Source of the DNA: Artocarpus heterophyllus
Taxonomy: Eukaryota; Streptophyta; Magnoliopsida; Rosales; Moraceae
DNA: 64,000 nt
Assembly: GCA_025403435.1 (NCBI GenBank)
Contig: CM046341.1
Location: 24,143,725 to 24,207,724 of the forward strand
Reading direction: 5' to 3'
This document shows positions 1 through 11,110 of the stretch, one piece after another (the first letter of the stretch is position 1; each line of letters starts with the position of its first letter). The position numbers and the translations under genes are program-made. The notes under the pieces were generated by a model. The model saw only the letters and a list, made by a program, of their open reading frames with translations. It searched no databases and was not told the DNA's origin.

Positions 1-689
1 TGTGACCTAGCCTTAATTTCATTGGAATTTTCCTTAATCACATTGGAGTTGCAAAGCCGAACCTTCATGGCATCAAAATGAAGCCAAACTTCATTGGAAT
101 TGTAGATTCCAACCTTAATCTTGCAAAATCAAGAGACCCAGTCAAAATTGTGCCAGAATTACGTACCCCAATCTGCGTGGCGATAGAATTTGCACCATTC
201 ACGCCAAAATCACAAAACCTATCCTTGTTGACACTCAGTTCCACCTAAACTATTTACAGATCTTCATGGTTTGGATCTAGACTATTGTTCTTCTACTCCG
301 TTTGAAACCCAAATGTCTTCTCTTGGTGTAGATTGTGAATCCATAACTTCTTCACGCAAATCAGGTCTTGTGACCTACACTTAAATTTGTTTGTAAAACC
401 TTGAGAATATGGCTCTGATTTGTTCACATCTCCTCTGATGTCACTCGCTGCCAAAGTGTTCCAGATTTGGTCATGATGGCCTAAAGAACTCTCTACATAA
501 ATTAGTTCGCCCTTCGTCTAGACTCTTTGAGTCTTAAGACCCCACCACTATGATTGTTGTCTTCTTCTCTGGAGAACCTAATTATTATTCCACCATCATA
601 ACTGCCACCGGTGTTGTATCAAATTTCTCCATCATCTTCACAAGATTCGCTATTTTTAGGACTAAGGCTTTAGTTTCTTCATGAAGCAA
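1..689. other. degenerate repeat-derived sequence, no gene
   Basis: No open frame of substance. It lies downstream, on the minus strand, of the gag remnant that follows, so it may be the decayed continuation of that element, but I cannot match it to a domain. Around 20-120 a short phrase of the form CATTGGAATT recurs loosely. Confidence 0.4.
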
Positions 690-937
690 TTTTTTTGGCA
701 TTGGTCTAATACATTGAAGCAAAAAAATCTTGAAATTATCCCAACATGCAAATGGCTACATCCCATCCTCCCATTGAAAACCAATCTAGTGCCCTCTAAG
801 AATTCCACTGCAGACATCATTTTTTGTTCTGAGAATCGATTTTTTGAGAAATACCCTTCAAATCTTGCAATCCATGCATCTAGGTTTTCTCTTGAAAAAT
901 CGTTATCCTAGTATATTGCCGACGTATCCGACTCCAT
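690..937 (-). pseudogene. Ty3/gypsy gag fragment
   Basis: Read on the minus strand from an ATG at 937, the frame gives a Met-Glu-Ser-Asp start, one early stop codon, and then a stretch resembling the retrotransposon gag domain (Pfam Retrotrans_gag type). The markers are an ENLDAWIARFEGYF-like segment and, about 20 residues on, an EFLEG segment; Trp-Ile-X-Arg-X-Glu-X-Tyr-Phe is typical of plant gypsy gag. The product would be the capsid precursor. The stop, the loss of similarity after about 80 codons and the absence of pol show a dead fragment. The clade cannot be fixed from so little. Confidence 0.5.
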
Positions 938-1499
938 TTCTTGGATACTAACTAATCAGAACCCTAACTAGACTAAGGTTCTCAATAGTTACAAAAGATA
1001 AAGAATGAAGAAAGCCTCTATTGAATCAATGAACTTTCAAGAATTGTACAAAGGTGACAGATAATTCAAGAGATGTATCCACTCTCCTAACCTCAATTTA
1101 ACTGAACTAATCCCACAATTTGCCTATCTATCTCACTAGTTTACCAACTATTTATATTCTCCTGTTCCCACTCATTACCTTGCACATTCTTTACAAAACA
1201 ACCAATCATCTAACAATCTTACAACAACCTCATACTCTTATATTCAAGCTAACGACTACTAACCATTAACTAAGACCTATCATCCTGTCGAGAACATCTT
1301 CTTTTTCTAACCTTGAAGTTTCCTCCACCTCTAATCTTGGATATTGTCGAAAGTTTTTTTTTTCCTTTCTTCAATTAGTGTGCATAGACTAGGGTAGTTC
1401 TTATGGCTCATAAAGTTGAGAAAACCAAGAGTGGGAGTAAATTCTTGTCATCATTCTCAACATTGTAGCTCAAATAGATATTTATCATAATTAAATATT
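938..1499. other. unassigned, possibly leader or LTR of the gag remnant
   Basis: AT-rich and without coding potential. It lies upstream (minus strand) of the gag fragment, where a leader or LTR would be expected, but no TG...CA boundary or primer-binding site could be placed. A poly-T run sits near 1357-1366. Confidence 0.3.
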
Positions 1500-1880
1500 T
1501 TAACACAAGACGTGTTCATATTGATGGGGAACATTTTTCAAATCGATGCATTCATCCATGCTTGCATAACAAAAACTAAGGCAATCATCCGCAACAAAAA
1601 AAAGTAAATGACCCATAAAAGGACCATATTGGGAACATTTAACACCATGAAGCTTTCCTCCTTGTTCAACTTTTAAAATAAGTATCATATGGGACAACAA
1701 GTAGCCCTGTCTTAAGTCATAGTTTGGAACAACTTCCCCCATTGGCACACCATTAATTGAGAACAAGGTCATTATAGAAAGAAATTCCAAAAATTGGATT
1801 AAACCATCTTTCTATTATGTCAAATGCTTTGCTTTTAACAAGGTTAGAGAATGGATAACCTCAAAAGCCACCAAGATATT
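1500..1880 (-). pseudogene. LINE (non-LTR) reverse transcriptase fragment
   Basis: The minus-strand translation carries the order expected of a plant L1-type ORF2 reverse transcriptase. A NGVPMGEVVP segment is followed by LRQG (normally LRQGDPLSP), then an HGVKCSQYGP segment, and then the catalytic box as FVADDCLSFCYAS in place of the usual FADDxLLF. A stretch between LRQG and the HGVK segment is missing, so the domain has an internal deletion. The upstream part (1791-1880) still resembles the preceding RT block but contains stops. It ends abruptly at 1880, where the CACTA terminus begins, so the CACTA element probably inserted into this LINE. Confidence 0.6.
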
Positions 1881-3330
1881 CACTACAACAAAATGGAGTT
1901 TACACGACTTTCATTAGACTGTAGTTTAGTGAGAAACCATCATCTAAAGTAACGTGGCATTTATTGATCATTAAATGTTGCGTGATTTAGCTGACAGTTT
2001 CTTAAAATCTATTGTCTAATTATTAACTTTAGATGATGGTTTTGTAGGAAACCATCGTCTAATACATTTTATAATCTCACTTTTTGAAAAATAAAACCTA
2101 ACTCTCTCAACACTGTCAGCCTCCCTCTTTCTCGCTTTTCACTCTCCTTCATCAGCTTTCTCAAATCTCCATCATCCTCTCTCTCCCTTCGTCGTCCCCC
2201 ATAGCCCCATCACGAAGCCCAATCATGAACACGTTGTTGCTAAGCTCCGTTGTCACCATGAGCACCCGTCAGTCACCACCAACCGTCGCCACCATGAGCA
2301 CTCTAAGGCCAACGGTATGTCCTTCCTTCCTCCCCTATTCTTTTATATAACAATGTCAACTCAAATAATTTTTATTGTTATTTGTTTAAATTTTTTGTCA
2401 TGCTTATTTTATGGGAATTTGAGATGAATTTAATGACGGTTATTTGCTAGACTTTAGATGATGGTTTTCTATGAAACTGTTGTAATTAGTAATTAGATTT
2501 TTCTTTAGTAATTAGGTTTTTATATTTAGAATTTGTGAATGGAACCATTGTAATTAGGACTTGGTAAATTGTCTCTATAATAATTTCACGTTAGTTTTAA
2601 TTAGTGTATTAGTATAAGTTTTTTAAGTTTTAGTTTTAATATTATTAGTTTTGATATGTTAGTTTAAGTTTATATGTTATTTTTATTATCATAATATTCT
2701 AGTTTTATATATAAGTTGGTTATATGTATATATGTTGGGAATTTGAGATTTAGTTTATAAGACTTTACACGATGGTTTTCTATGAAATTGTTGTAATTAG
2801 TGATTAGGTTTTTATTTATATGTTAATTAGTAATTATATGTTAGTTTTTGTGTTATTATTAGTTTTAATTATATGTTGGTTTTAATTAAATGCTTATTTT
2901 AGTTTTAATTATATATTTGTTTTGGTTTTAATTATATGTTTGTTTTAGTTACAAGTATAATTGCTTAAGAATATTTCAAAACGTCAAACAATGAATTTGT
3001 TGATATAGAGGGAAAATGAAAATGATTGAACAGGACGATGGTTATGAGCTCCAAGAAAAGGGAGCCCTTTAATCTGGATGTGGATGGAAAAAGAAGAGCA
3101 ACTTTGATGAAGAAAGTGCCAAGGTTGAGATCAAAAGGCATAAGAATACAAGTCCAATTCGATGAAAAAGTTGAAGCTCTTGGAAAACAAGGGGATGAGC
3201 TCCAAAGTCATATTGGAGTTTAAATTTGTAAGCAAGTCCTCTAACAACAAAGGATTGGAGAGAAAAGAGCAATAAGAACAATGTGGGATGTGCTTGGAAA
3301 GGTGTTGTTACATCCTTCACTATTCCTGAT
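1881..3330 (+). mobile_element. CACTA (En/Spm-type) transposon, left-end fragment
   Basis: The sequence begins with CACTACAACAAAAT, a typical CACTA terminal inverted repeat. It is followed by alternating direct and inverted copies of a subterminal motif of the form AAACCATCGTCTAA or TTAGATGATGGTTT near 1941, 2030, 2047, 2453 and 2763, the usual arrangement of transposase-binding repeats. The three bases before it (ATT) are a candidate 3-bp target duplication. The right end is not in the window. The element is cut at 3330 by the LTR of copia-2, within an ORF characteristic of CACTA elements. Confidence 0.65.
3026..3330 (+). pseudogene. CACTA-associated transposon protein, N-terminal fragment
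   Basis: An ORF of about 65 codons, with a likely frameshift near 3223, contains the layout RxTxMxKVxRLRSKG, then VQFDE, then ALGKQGDELQSHIGV. It matches in general form the conserved N-terminal block of plant En/Spm-associated transposon proteins: a GxxIxVxFNExGQxIG motif followed by a short helical stretch and LGxLxRxKVPI. After 3223 the frame changes, and a TSFTIPD-like stretch just before 3330 resembles the next conserved block of that family. The reading stops exactly where the copia-2 LTR starts, so this is an insertionally truncated gene. Its function in transposition is inferred from the family only. Confidence 0.45.
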
Positions 3331-3829
3331 TGTTAGACATAGTGCCTTGAGGAGTAAAATGTTGTAATATGTTTTTGGAGACATTTTATCAATAAAGAGT
3401 TTATTTGTTATTTATATACCAAATGTTATCATTTTTATGTTCATTTCTATTGAATGTACGATAAGCAAACAAAAGTCTAAGACTGTCAGTCTAAACCTTT
3501 AAGAAACATGCATATGATGGACAGATTATGTGAAAGACATGAATCTTAAAGGTGATGGTCTAGATCATAAGATCCACAATCGAGGAATAAAGTTAGGCAC
3601 TTTGTTCATGCTAAGATTGTTATGTTGTCTACATCCCTAACGGGAGATGGCTTGTCTTGATCATCAGAGTGGGGCTTTGAGAATAAAAACATTGGAGCAT
3701 TGTCATAGGTGACAATGTATTAGATTGGAACATAAAAGTTGAGTTAATTTGGTTAATAATTTCGTTTGTGCAAATCAATTTATTTTTGATAATCATATGT
3801 GTTGTGTCTTAATCCTGAAATGACTGATG
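3331..3829 (+). repeat. copia-2 5' LTR, first part
   Basis: It starts TGTTAGACATAGTGCC, the same terminus as the reverse-complemented LTRs of copia-1 and copia-3, and contains the family's polyadenylation-like AATAAA region near 3390. It ends with TGATG at 3825-3829, the target site duplicated by copia-1. Confidence 0.8.
3825..3829. repeat. target-site duplication of copia-1, left copy (TGATG)
   Basis: The identical TGATG occurs at 15607-15611, immediately after the other end of copia-1. Confidence 0.85.
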
Positions 3830-4220
3830 TGTTGGAAAAATAGTACACAGTGAAATTTTAAGAAATTTATATCAAACTATATTCCAAAACACAAGTTTAA
3901 CATGATATATGCATAAATTAACTAGATCTTACTAACCTTTAAATGGCAAAGAACTCCTGCAATCTGTGAAGAGAAGTAACGTTCCAGAAGAGCCGCAACC
4001 AACTAGTCTTCTTTGCTATTTTCTATCCACGATCGGAGTGAGTGTGGGCTCACACGTATAGCTCTTCCTCTAGGTGACTCTCCTCCCAACCAATTGAGAG
4101 AACCCAAAGCTTGTGTTCGTCATTTGTGAACAAGAGCTCTCAGGGAGTTTCAAATTCTAACCAGCAGAGTATCTCTCTTAATCTCTCAATTGATCTGAAT
4201 AATTTATGTGACTTACTCCC

Positions 4221-4229
4221 TATTTATAG
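4221..4229 (-). promoter_or_regulatory. TATA box in copia-1 3' LTR
   Basis: CTATAAATA on the minus strand, at the same LTR position as the TATA boxes at 14000-14008 and, slightly altered, in the copia-3 LTRs. Confidence 0.6.
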
Positions 4230-4342
4230 AGGTTGGGTCTAGGGTCAATCCTTATCAGCTTAGGTCTAAAAAATTTGAATCGAAATTAAATTTGGATCAA
4301 TATTTGATAAACTCTACGTGAAAACGCGTAATCTTTTTGCCG

Positions 4343-4430
4343 CGCATCGGCAGGCCGATCTACCTGATCGGTAGACCGAACTTGCCCCATCATCAGGCCG
4401 AAGTTGAGGATCGGCATGCCGAACTGTCGA
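4343..4430. repeat. GC-rich palindrome cluster in LTR
   Basis: Several GGCCGA-type units lie in AT-rich surroundings: ATCGGCAGGCCGAT (perfect arms, 2-nt centre) at about 4346-4359, a similar unit near 4366, and the perfect 12-mer palindrome TCGGCATGCCGA at 4411-4422. Confidence 0.75.
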
Positions 4431-5861
4431 AAAAAGATCTCAGTAAATCTTTTATTTTTCACCCGAGATTCTATAGGATAAAGTCTCAGTTTTAATTCAA
4501 ATAACCCAATAGAGAAGTTATCTAATCAAAACAACTTTATTTAGATAATCTCTAGGAAAATAAATGAAATCCTAATAATTCTACAAGTTTATCTTGATTT
4601 AATTTATTCAAGATTAAATTAACCGATAAATAGATAAGAATTATCCGATCTTAATAATTCAACAAGTTTATCTTGAATTAATTTTATCACAAAATAAATT
4701 CAACCGATAAACAGACATGAATTATTTGATTCTTCTGAATTTCAACCAATCTAACAAATCTAACATAAGTCACTAATTATTAAAAAATCACGCCGTATCG
4801 TTACAGGATGTTGTGAGCTAGCAAAGGGGACCAAATGGACCTATATAGTTCAAGCTCCTGATAATTACAAAACCCAATATCCCAGATATACATTTCATAA
4901 TTATCAACTCCAATGCTACTCCAATAAAAGCTTAGAGTTGTACTCTCAAACTACATAGAATTATGAAGCCCTTATAGCTAAGTCTCCATGACATATTATA
5001 GTGTATCGTATCCCCATAGGATTATCCATAACCGGCTTAAGGACAAGTTCTGTCTTACCTTTTTGATTATTTTTATCTTACGTTCTATTATCACACCATC
5101 GGAAAACTTACCATCCAAAGACAGTATACCATTCGGTTACACCTATGTATCCAAATGGTTGAGCGCTCCAGTTTTTCAATTACAAGATAACGCATGTAAG
5201 AGGATATCACTACTCGTAAAGAGGAGCTATGGATTTCATATCTATGAATAACAATTCTATGCTATCAATCGTCATGCCTCCAATGTACCAGCATGTATAC
5301 CACTATTAAGATGTGGGTGTTACCTTTTGGCACATCAAAAGACACAAGTCAAGACAATGGGCCCACTGTTCATCTCAGAATTAAGATACAATACAAATGA
5401 TTGTCTAAAGTGAAACGATTTATTGAGATAGAATTATTAATCCAAATCAATTCACTTTATGTCCCGATCCAATACATTGTCACCTATGACAATGTGCCAA
5501 TATTTCTATTCACGGAGTCTACCTCCGATGGTCAGGACAAACCACCTCCCAATAGGGATATAGACAACATAACAATCTTTTCATGAATAAAGTGCCCAAC
5601 TTTATTCCCTCGATTGCGGATCTTATTATTTAGACCGCCATCTTAAGAATCATGTCTTCCGCATAATTTATCCATCATATGCACAATTCTTAAAGGTTTA
5701 GACTGACAGTCTCAAACTTTTGTTTGCTTAACATACATTCAACAAATATGAACATAAAGAGGACAAGATTTGGTATATAAACAATAAATAAATTCTTTAT
5801 TGATAAAAATGTCTCCAAAAACTTATTACATTTTTACTCCTTAGGGCATACATGTCTAACA

Positions 5862-5871
5862 ATCTCCCACT
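5862..5871 (-). other. polypurine tract of copia-1
   Basis: The minus-strand sequence AGTGGGAGAT lies directly before the 3' LTR, where plus-strand DNA synthesis would be primed. The same tract is at 51292-51301 in copia-3. Confidence 0.8.
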
Positions 5872-5884
5872 TGCACTAAGTGAG

Positions 5885-6270
5885 TAAATATAACAAATCT
5901 CACATCTCCATAGCTTCCACATGCCTCTCGAAGACTCTCCCAGTAAGTGTCTTTGTAAATGGATTTGCTAAATTGTTCTCTGATGTAATCTTGCATACCA
6001 TGACATGCCCACCCTCAACGAAGTCCTTTATCATATGATACTTCCGATCAATATGCTTACTCTTCTTGTGAAATCTTGGTTCCTTAGCTTTAGCTATTGC
6101 CGCACTGTTATCATAGTACAGTGATACCACCTTATCCATACCAGGAACTACCTTAAGATCCCCAAGAGACTTGCAAAGCCATACTGCTTCTTTCGAAGCA
6201 TCACTAGCTGCCACATACTTGGCCTCCATCATTGAATCCGAAGTGCAATTTTGATTCACACTTCTTCAAC
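5885..6270 (-). pseudogene. copia-1 RNase H domain
   Basis: The longest open part (5900-6259) starts near MMEAKYVAASDASKEAVW and continues through SLYYDNSAAIAKAKEP, HKKSKHIDRKYH and ENNLANPFTKTL, the C-terminal block of copia polyproteins. Visible active-site residues are the Glu of the EAKY/EAEY motif and the Asp of YYDN. RNase H removes the RNA strand during reverse transcription. It belongs to the same broken polyprotein as the RT to its right; the frame is lost between about 6260 and 6440. Confidence 0.85.
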
Positions 6271-6442
6271 TGGTGGCACCCCCTCCTAGAGTAAACACAA
6301 AACCCAAAGTCGATTTCCTAGAATCCAGACAAGATTGAAAATCTGAGTCAGTATATCCTAGAGGAGTCAAGTCCTCACCTGAATATACAAGTATATACCC
6401 TCGAGTCCTTCTCAGGTACTTGAAAATATGGTTTACCGCAAT

Positions 6443-7269
6443 CTAGTGGTTTGGTCCTAGATTCGCCTGAAATCGACTTACAATCCTGACCGTATAATAA
6501 ATATCCGGTCGTGTGCAAAGCATGACATACATGAGATTACCCACTGCCGAAGCATAAGGCACATTCTTCATGTATTCTCTTTCTTCATCAGACTTTGGAG
6601 ATTCTTTCTTAGAAAGAGTAATTCCAGACCTAGATGGTTGCCCACCTTCCTTGGAATCCTGCATTACAAACCTCTTGAGAATTTTATCTATGTAGCCTGC
6701 CTGGGACAAAGTTATCATTTTGTTTTTCCTATCCCAAAAGATTTGGATACCGAGAAAAAAATTAGCCTCACCCAAGTCTTTCATGTCAAACTACTTGGTT
6801 ACAATGCCCCATCGTCATTGCCAATTAGCAGAATGTCATCTGCATAGAGCAGTAGAACAACCACATTCCCATCCTTAATGTGTTTGTAAACACATTGTTC
6901 ATCCACATTTTGTGAGAACCCATAAGTCTTGATCACCTAATCAAATCTTATGTTCTAAGAACGAGAAGCCTGCTTAAGTCCATAAATTGACTTTAGCAGC
7001 TTACAAACCTTATCCTCTTGACCCTTGACCTTGAACCCGTCTGATTGTTCCATATAAATGGACTCATCAAGATAGTCATTTAGAAAAGCCGTCTTGACAT
7101 CCATCTGTCAAATCTTGTAGTCTAGAACGGTAGCTATGGACAAAGAGAATCCGAATGGACTTAAGCATGGCTACAGGCGAAAAGGTTTCCTCGTAATTGA
7201 TTCCTTCCTTTTGCATATAACCCTTAGCTACCAGTCTAACCTTAAAGGTTTCGACCTTTCCATCCACTC
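6443..7269 (-). pseudogene. copia-1 reverse transcriptase domain, broken
   Basis: Open pieces at 7076-7267 ([21 protein letters not shown], then [10 protein letters not shown]) and 6443-6784 (MKDLGEANFFLGIQ, then SQAGYIDKILKRF, then CTRPDIYYTVRIVSRF) are joined by frames holding the catalytic box YADD at 6835-6846. The metal-binding Asp pair is therefore still present. The domain is disabled by stops, for example where a Trp codon is lost near 6957, by short indels, and by the 7270-9395 insertion that separates it from its N-terminal residues. Comparison with copia-3 shows the tract near 7130-7170 is altered in both copies. Confidence 0.85.
7265..7269. repeat. target-site duplication CACTC, left copy
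   Basis: Repeated at 9396-9400. Removing the segment between restores the uninterrupted sequence seen at the same place in copia-3 (near 52705-52725). Confidence 0.85.
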
Positions 7270-9395
7270 TGGTCTCGCGTCTATTTACGCATTCTAAACT
7301 AACCTTAAGTATAAGGTTGTCTCAAGTAATATTTACTTGCTGAATCCGAGGTCGAACCCACAAGGAAGGATTTATTCAGTTACAGTACATGTATTATATT
7401 AACCTTTTCTTTTTATTTAAGCTAAAAAATTTGAGGATTAATATTTATTATTCACAGAATGTATTTACAATATTTACACATTTTTACAACATTTTTCATC
7501 TTTAAATTTTGATAATTTGGAACTTTAATAACAAGAAATGCAAATAATAACTTAAGCAGAGTAACAACAATAATAACGATAATTTAAAGACGTAAAACAA
7601 CAATAATAATAGGACTGAGGTTCAAAGGTTCTATTCTGACAATTATCTTCAATATATTTTAGTTTCTATTTTTATTTATTAGTTGATTTAAGTATACACT
7701 ATGTCATCCTATGTCGATAATAAATCAAGATTTACCAAGCATTTACTGTGCCATTCTATGTCTATAACGTAGCAAAAACACAACTTAATAAATAAGCAGC
7801 ATTTCAACATAACTTAATTAAAATAACAACCAAGATAGAAAGTTAAGCATTTACCAAGCCAGTCTCTGTCTACGAGTAATCAAGGTTCTCCTAAGCATTA
7901 TCCGTGCCAGTCTATGTCATCGATAAATCAAAACTATAATTTTGGCAGAGTTCTAGCTAAGAAAATATTAAAATTCTAAGTTTTCTAAGGAAATATTTTG
8001 GCATTCAACAGCTTAGAAAACTAAGAAAAACCAAAAAATATTTAAGATAATTTTGCCAAAATTTTCCTCTCTCCCCTCAGCTAAAAAGAAATTTAAAAAG
8101 ACATAATTAATAAAATACTACTAATATTATTGAGCATAATTTTTACAACATAAACTAGAAAATATTTTACAAGAAACTAGACTGAAAACTAAAATAAAAA
8201 CTAGACTATAACTAATACAACAGTATTTCCATACTGTGAGAGGGGTTTTTAACTGAGGCAAATGCCTCGGTATTTTAGGGGATTGGATTTACTAACGGCC
8301 ATTTGAAATTAATGCTTTTTCGTGTTGAAAGTTGACCGATTCGAATTATTTTCTTCTTCTTTCAAGCTGATCTGCATTCGTGAGAATGCAAATTTGTCTT
8401 TGAGATTCTCTACTTCGCGGTACACGGTAGCACTGAAACGGACTAATCGTGACCGTTAATCATGCGATCCAATGGCTGTTAGACGCTCGCAAATTGGGCC
8501 TAGGTGGGATTGAGATTTAAAGCCGATGGATGAGTCAAAGTATTCAGATCTGACGGTTTAGAGAACGGATGCACGTGGACACGAATGCACACGATCCAAA
8601 GCAGCCTGAGACTCCCTTGCCTCGCCTGCAGCTTTGTCGGCGTGTGTAACACACGTGCCAATCAGATTTAGACACATGGACTGCACGCTGAGATTTCGCT
8701 GATGCACCGGATGACGTGTTGACATGCGTCTCTTCCTCGGACGGCTGAGATTAATTTGTCAATTGATCCGACAGTCCTTGTTATGCCACGTGTCCCTGCT
8801 ATATGAATCTGAATATTTTAAGGATCCCTTTATGCATTTGATGTCCTGATTTTATCCGTTTTGGGGTCGTTTTGCTCCGTTTTTCCTCTAGATTTCAAAT
8901 CTAAAAATCACAAACACACTAATATTAATTATTTTACAAACAAAATATTTACAAAAATATTAAAAATATTTATTTTACAATAAAACACACAAAAATAGAT
9001 AAAAACTCATAAAATTTTCAGTCTCTTACAGTTTAGCACAGATATAATTTTTATGACTTGAAAATATTTTTAAAAATTACTAAAAATATAACAAGACATA
9101 TTTATAAATTTAAAACACACTATCAAACACACTAAAACTCAAAATAAAATAACCGCATTACTTTTACGGTTTTGACTATTTACAGACTAGACACTTATTT
9201 AACACACCAAAATGACTCTAAGAATTACTAAAAACATAAAAACACACTAAAAACGCATTTTTAAACATATTTTCACACCAAGACACAAAAATACTTATTA
9301 ACACAAAATGCTATTAATTAGAGGATTTAATGAGAAATAAAAGCGTAAATAAATGATTTAAGTCTTAGAAAATGTACACTTTTACAGTCTCATCA
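7270..9395. mobile_element. 2.1 kb TG...CA insertion, probable solo LTR
   Basis: A 2126-base segment begins TGGTCTCGCG and ends GTCTCATCA, with perfect 5-bp CACTC duplications on both sides. This is the signature of an LTR reduced by recombination. It has no coding frame. Near 7312-7375 it has a GTTGTCTCAAGTAAT...CGAACCCACAAGG stretch, and its last 600 bases are A-rich with many AAACACAC steps. Both traits resemble long LTRs of Tat/Ogre-type gypsy elements as I remember them, but I cannot confirm the family. No matching internal region occurs in the window. Confidence 0.75.
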
Positions 9396-10169
9396 CACTC
9401 CTTTTTTTCTCTTGTAGATTCGCTTACACCCTATGGGTTTTACCCCTTCGGGAAGATCCACAAGCTCTCAAACCTTATTAGTCTCCATAGACTTCATCTC
9501 TGTGTTCATGGCCTTGGTCCAGAGTTTTGAATCAACATCCTCGATAGCCTTTGCATAAGTATAAGGATCCTTTTCATGTTCATCCGGTTCAGCCAAGAAG
9601 ACCTCCCCATTGAACATATACCTCTCAGGTTGACTCCCGATCCTCCTACTACGTCGAAGCCCCTTAGGTTGTTGTTCAAGTTTGTTTGGTTTTTCGATAC
9701 TGATCGGAATGGTTTCATTTAGAACCTTTAGAGTGATTGGATCACTCTTTAACTCTTCAAGTACCACTTTGCTTCGAGGTTTAAAGTCGTCCATGTAACT
9801 CTCCTTAAGGAAAGTTGCATTAGTTGAAACCATGACTTTATTTTCCTTTGGGTTATAGAAATAACCCCCTTTAGTGGCTTTTGGATATCCTACAAACACG
9901 CAAACTTCCGAACGTGCTTCCAACTTATTCGCATCCTTAAATAGGACATGAGCCAGACATCCCCATATGCGAATATGGTTTAAGGATGTCTTCCTGCCTG
10001 TCCACAACTCGTGAGGAGTTTTAGGGACCAATTTTGAAGGCACATTGTTCAAAAGATAACATGCAGTTTGTAGTGCATATCCCCAAAAGGATAAAGGCGA
10101 TGATGAATAACTCATCATAGACCTGATCATGTCCAATAAAGTCCTATTCCTTCTCTCCACTACGCCATT
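9396..10169 (-). pseudogene. copia-1 integrase C-terminal region and linker to RT
   Basis: The open stretch 9468-10160 (230 codons) starts at ERRNRTLLDMIRSMMSYS, which contains the catalytic Glu of the integrase D,D,E triad. It runs on through SFWGYALQTACYLLNNVPSK, LVPKTPHELWTGRK, RIWGCLAHV and VFVGYPKATKGGYFYNPKENK, and ends in the variable region before RT. These are the standard copia integrase core and GKGY-like blocks. It is cut off from the rest of integrase by a TAG codon at 10170-10172, at the residue normally Gln in PQQNG, and from RT by the 7270-9395 insertion. Confidence 0.88.
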
Positions 10170-10560
10170 CTACTGCGGAGTGCCCGGCGTAGTCAAATGG
10201 GATAAAATTCTATTCTCTAATAAGTGTCCCAAGAACTCATCAGAAAGGCATTCTCCACCTTGATCGGATCGAAGTACCTTTATGGGTTTACCTAATTGCT
10301 TTTCCACATCAGCCCAAAACTCCCTGAACTTGTCAAAAGTTTCGCTTTTATGGTGCATCAGGTACACATACCCATATCTTGAGTAATTGTCAGTAAAAGT
10401 GACGAAGTACTCATACCCTCCTCGTGCTCGGATGTTCATTGGTCTGCAAACATCACTATGCACAAGTTCTAGAACCCCTTCGGCCCTATTGCCCTTAGAT
10501 CCCTATGGTCTTTTGGTCATTTTACCCTCTAAATAAGATTCACATTGAGGTATAGATTCC
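10170..10560 (-). pseudogene. copia-1 integrase catalytic core, first part
   Basis: Residues MHSDVCRPMN carry the first catalytic Asp and LRSDQGGE the second; the Glu follows after the TAG codon. The stretch YEYFVTFTDNYSRYGYVYL between them is the conserved rve core. Upstream, a GAG-pre-integrase segment with an ESYLEGKMTK-type zinc-associated motif continues to about 10560 with stops. Integrase inserts the cDNA into the host chromosome. The amber codon at the PQ*NG position is shared with copia-3. Confidence 0.88.
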
Positions 10561-11110
10561 ACCTTTAACTGACTTAAAGGTCCATCCCTTACCAACCTTT
10601 GAATCCTATTCAAGTTAATATGACCAAGGCACTAATTCCTAAAGATAAGTCTTGTTAGAGTGAGAAGTTTTAAGTCTTTTAGAGTTCTTATCATACATCT
10701 CAGCATTAAGCAGTACGTCCATCTTAGGTTTGATAAAATATAGATTATTTTGCATTCATCCAGAATAGATAAAAGATTTATTGTTACGAATCACCACTTT
10801 ATCATTAAAAGAAACCAAATAGGAGTCTTTAAATAAACAAGCTACATAAATTAAATTCCTTTTAAATTTAGGAACATAAAAACAATCTCACAAAATTAAA
10901 TTCCTATAATTATCAAAGTAAAGATGGATGTCTCCCACTACTTCTGCTAAGACCAAGGATCCATCGCCAATCCGAAGCGTGAAGTCTTCATGTAGCAGAC
11001 TTCTCGTTTCTTTGAACCCCTGCAAAGAAACATAAATATGATTAGTTTCATCGAAATCTATGACCCAAATGTCATTGGATTCCTCAACCAAACAAGTTTC
11101 TAAATACATA
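10560..11110 (-). pseudogene. copia-1 protease and GAG-pre-integrase region
   Basis: Homology to copia-3 and copia-2 runs through YVSLQGFKETRSLLHEDF and LRIGDGSLVLAEVVGDIHLYFDNY. These lie just after the protease active-site region; the usual DSGAT triad appears here as DFDET, so the catalytic Asp-Ser-Gly is lost. Frames downstream contain stops. The protease would process Gag-Pol. Confidence 0.8.

Larger units (their letters stand above)
3830..5861 (-). repeat. copia-1 3' LTR
   Basis: 2032 bases; on the minus strand it begins TGTTAGACATG and ends TTTTTCCAACA. It carries a TATA box (CTATAAATA) near 4221-4229 and a cluster of GGCCGA palindromes at 4343-4430. Confidence 0.88.

Noticed and set aside
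4988..5251. 87-codon ORF repeated at 50421-50684 and 57968-58231 and, shortened, at 14733-14924
   Set aside because: The copies are homologous positions of the copia LTRs, antisense to the elements. Similarity follows from LTR descent, the frame is broken in one copy, and there is no known domain.
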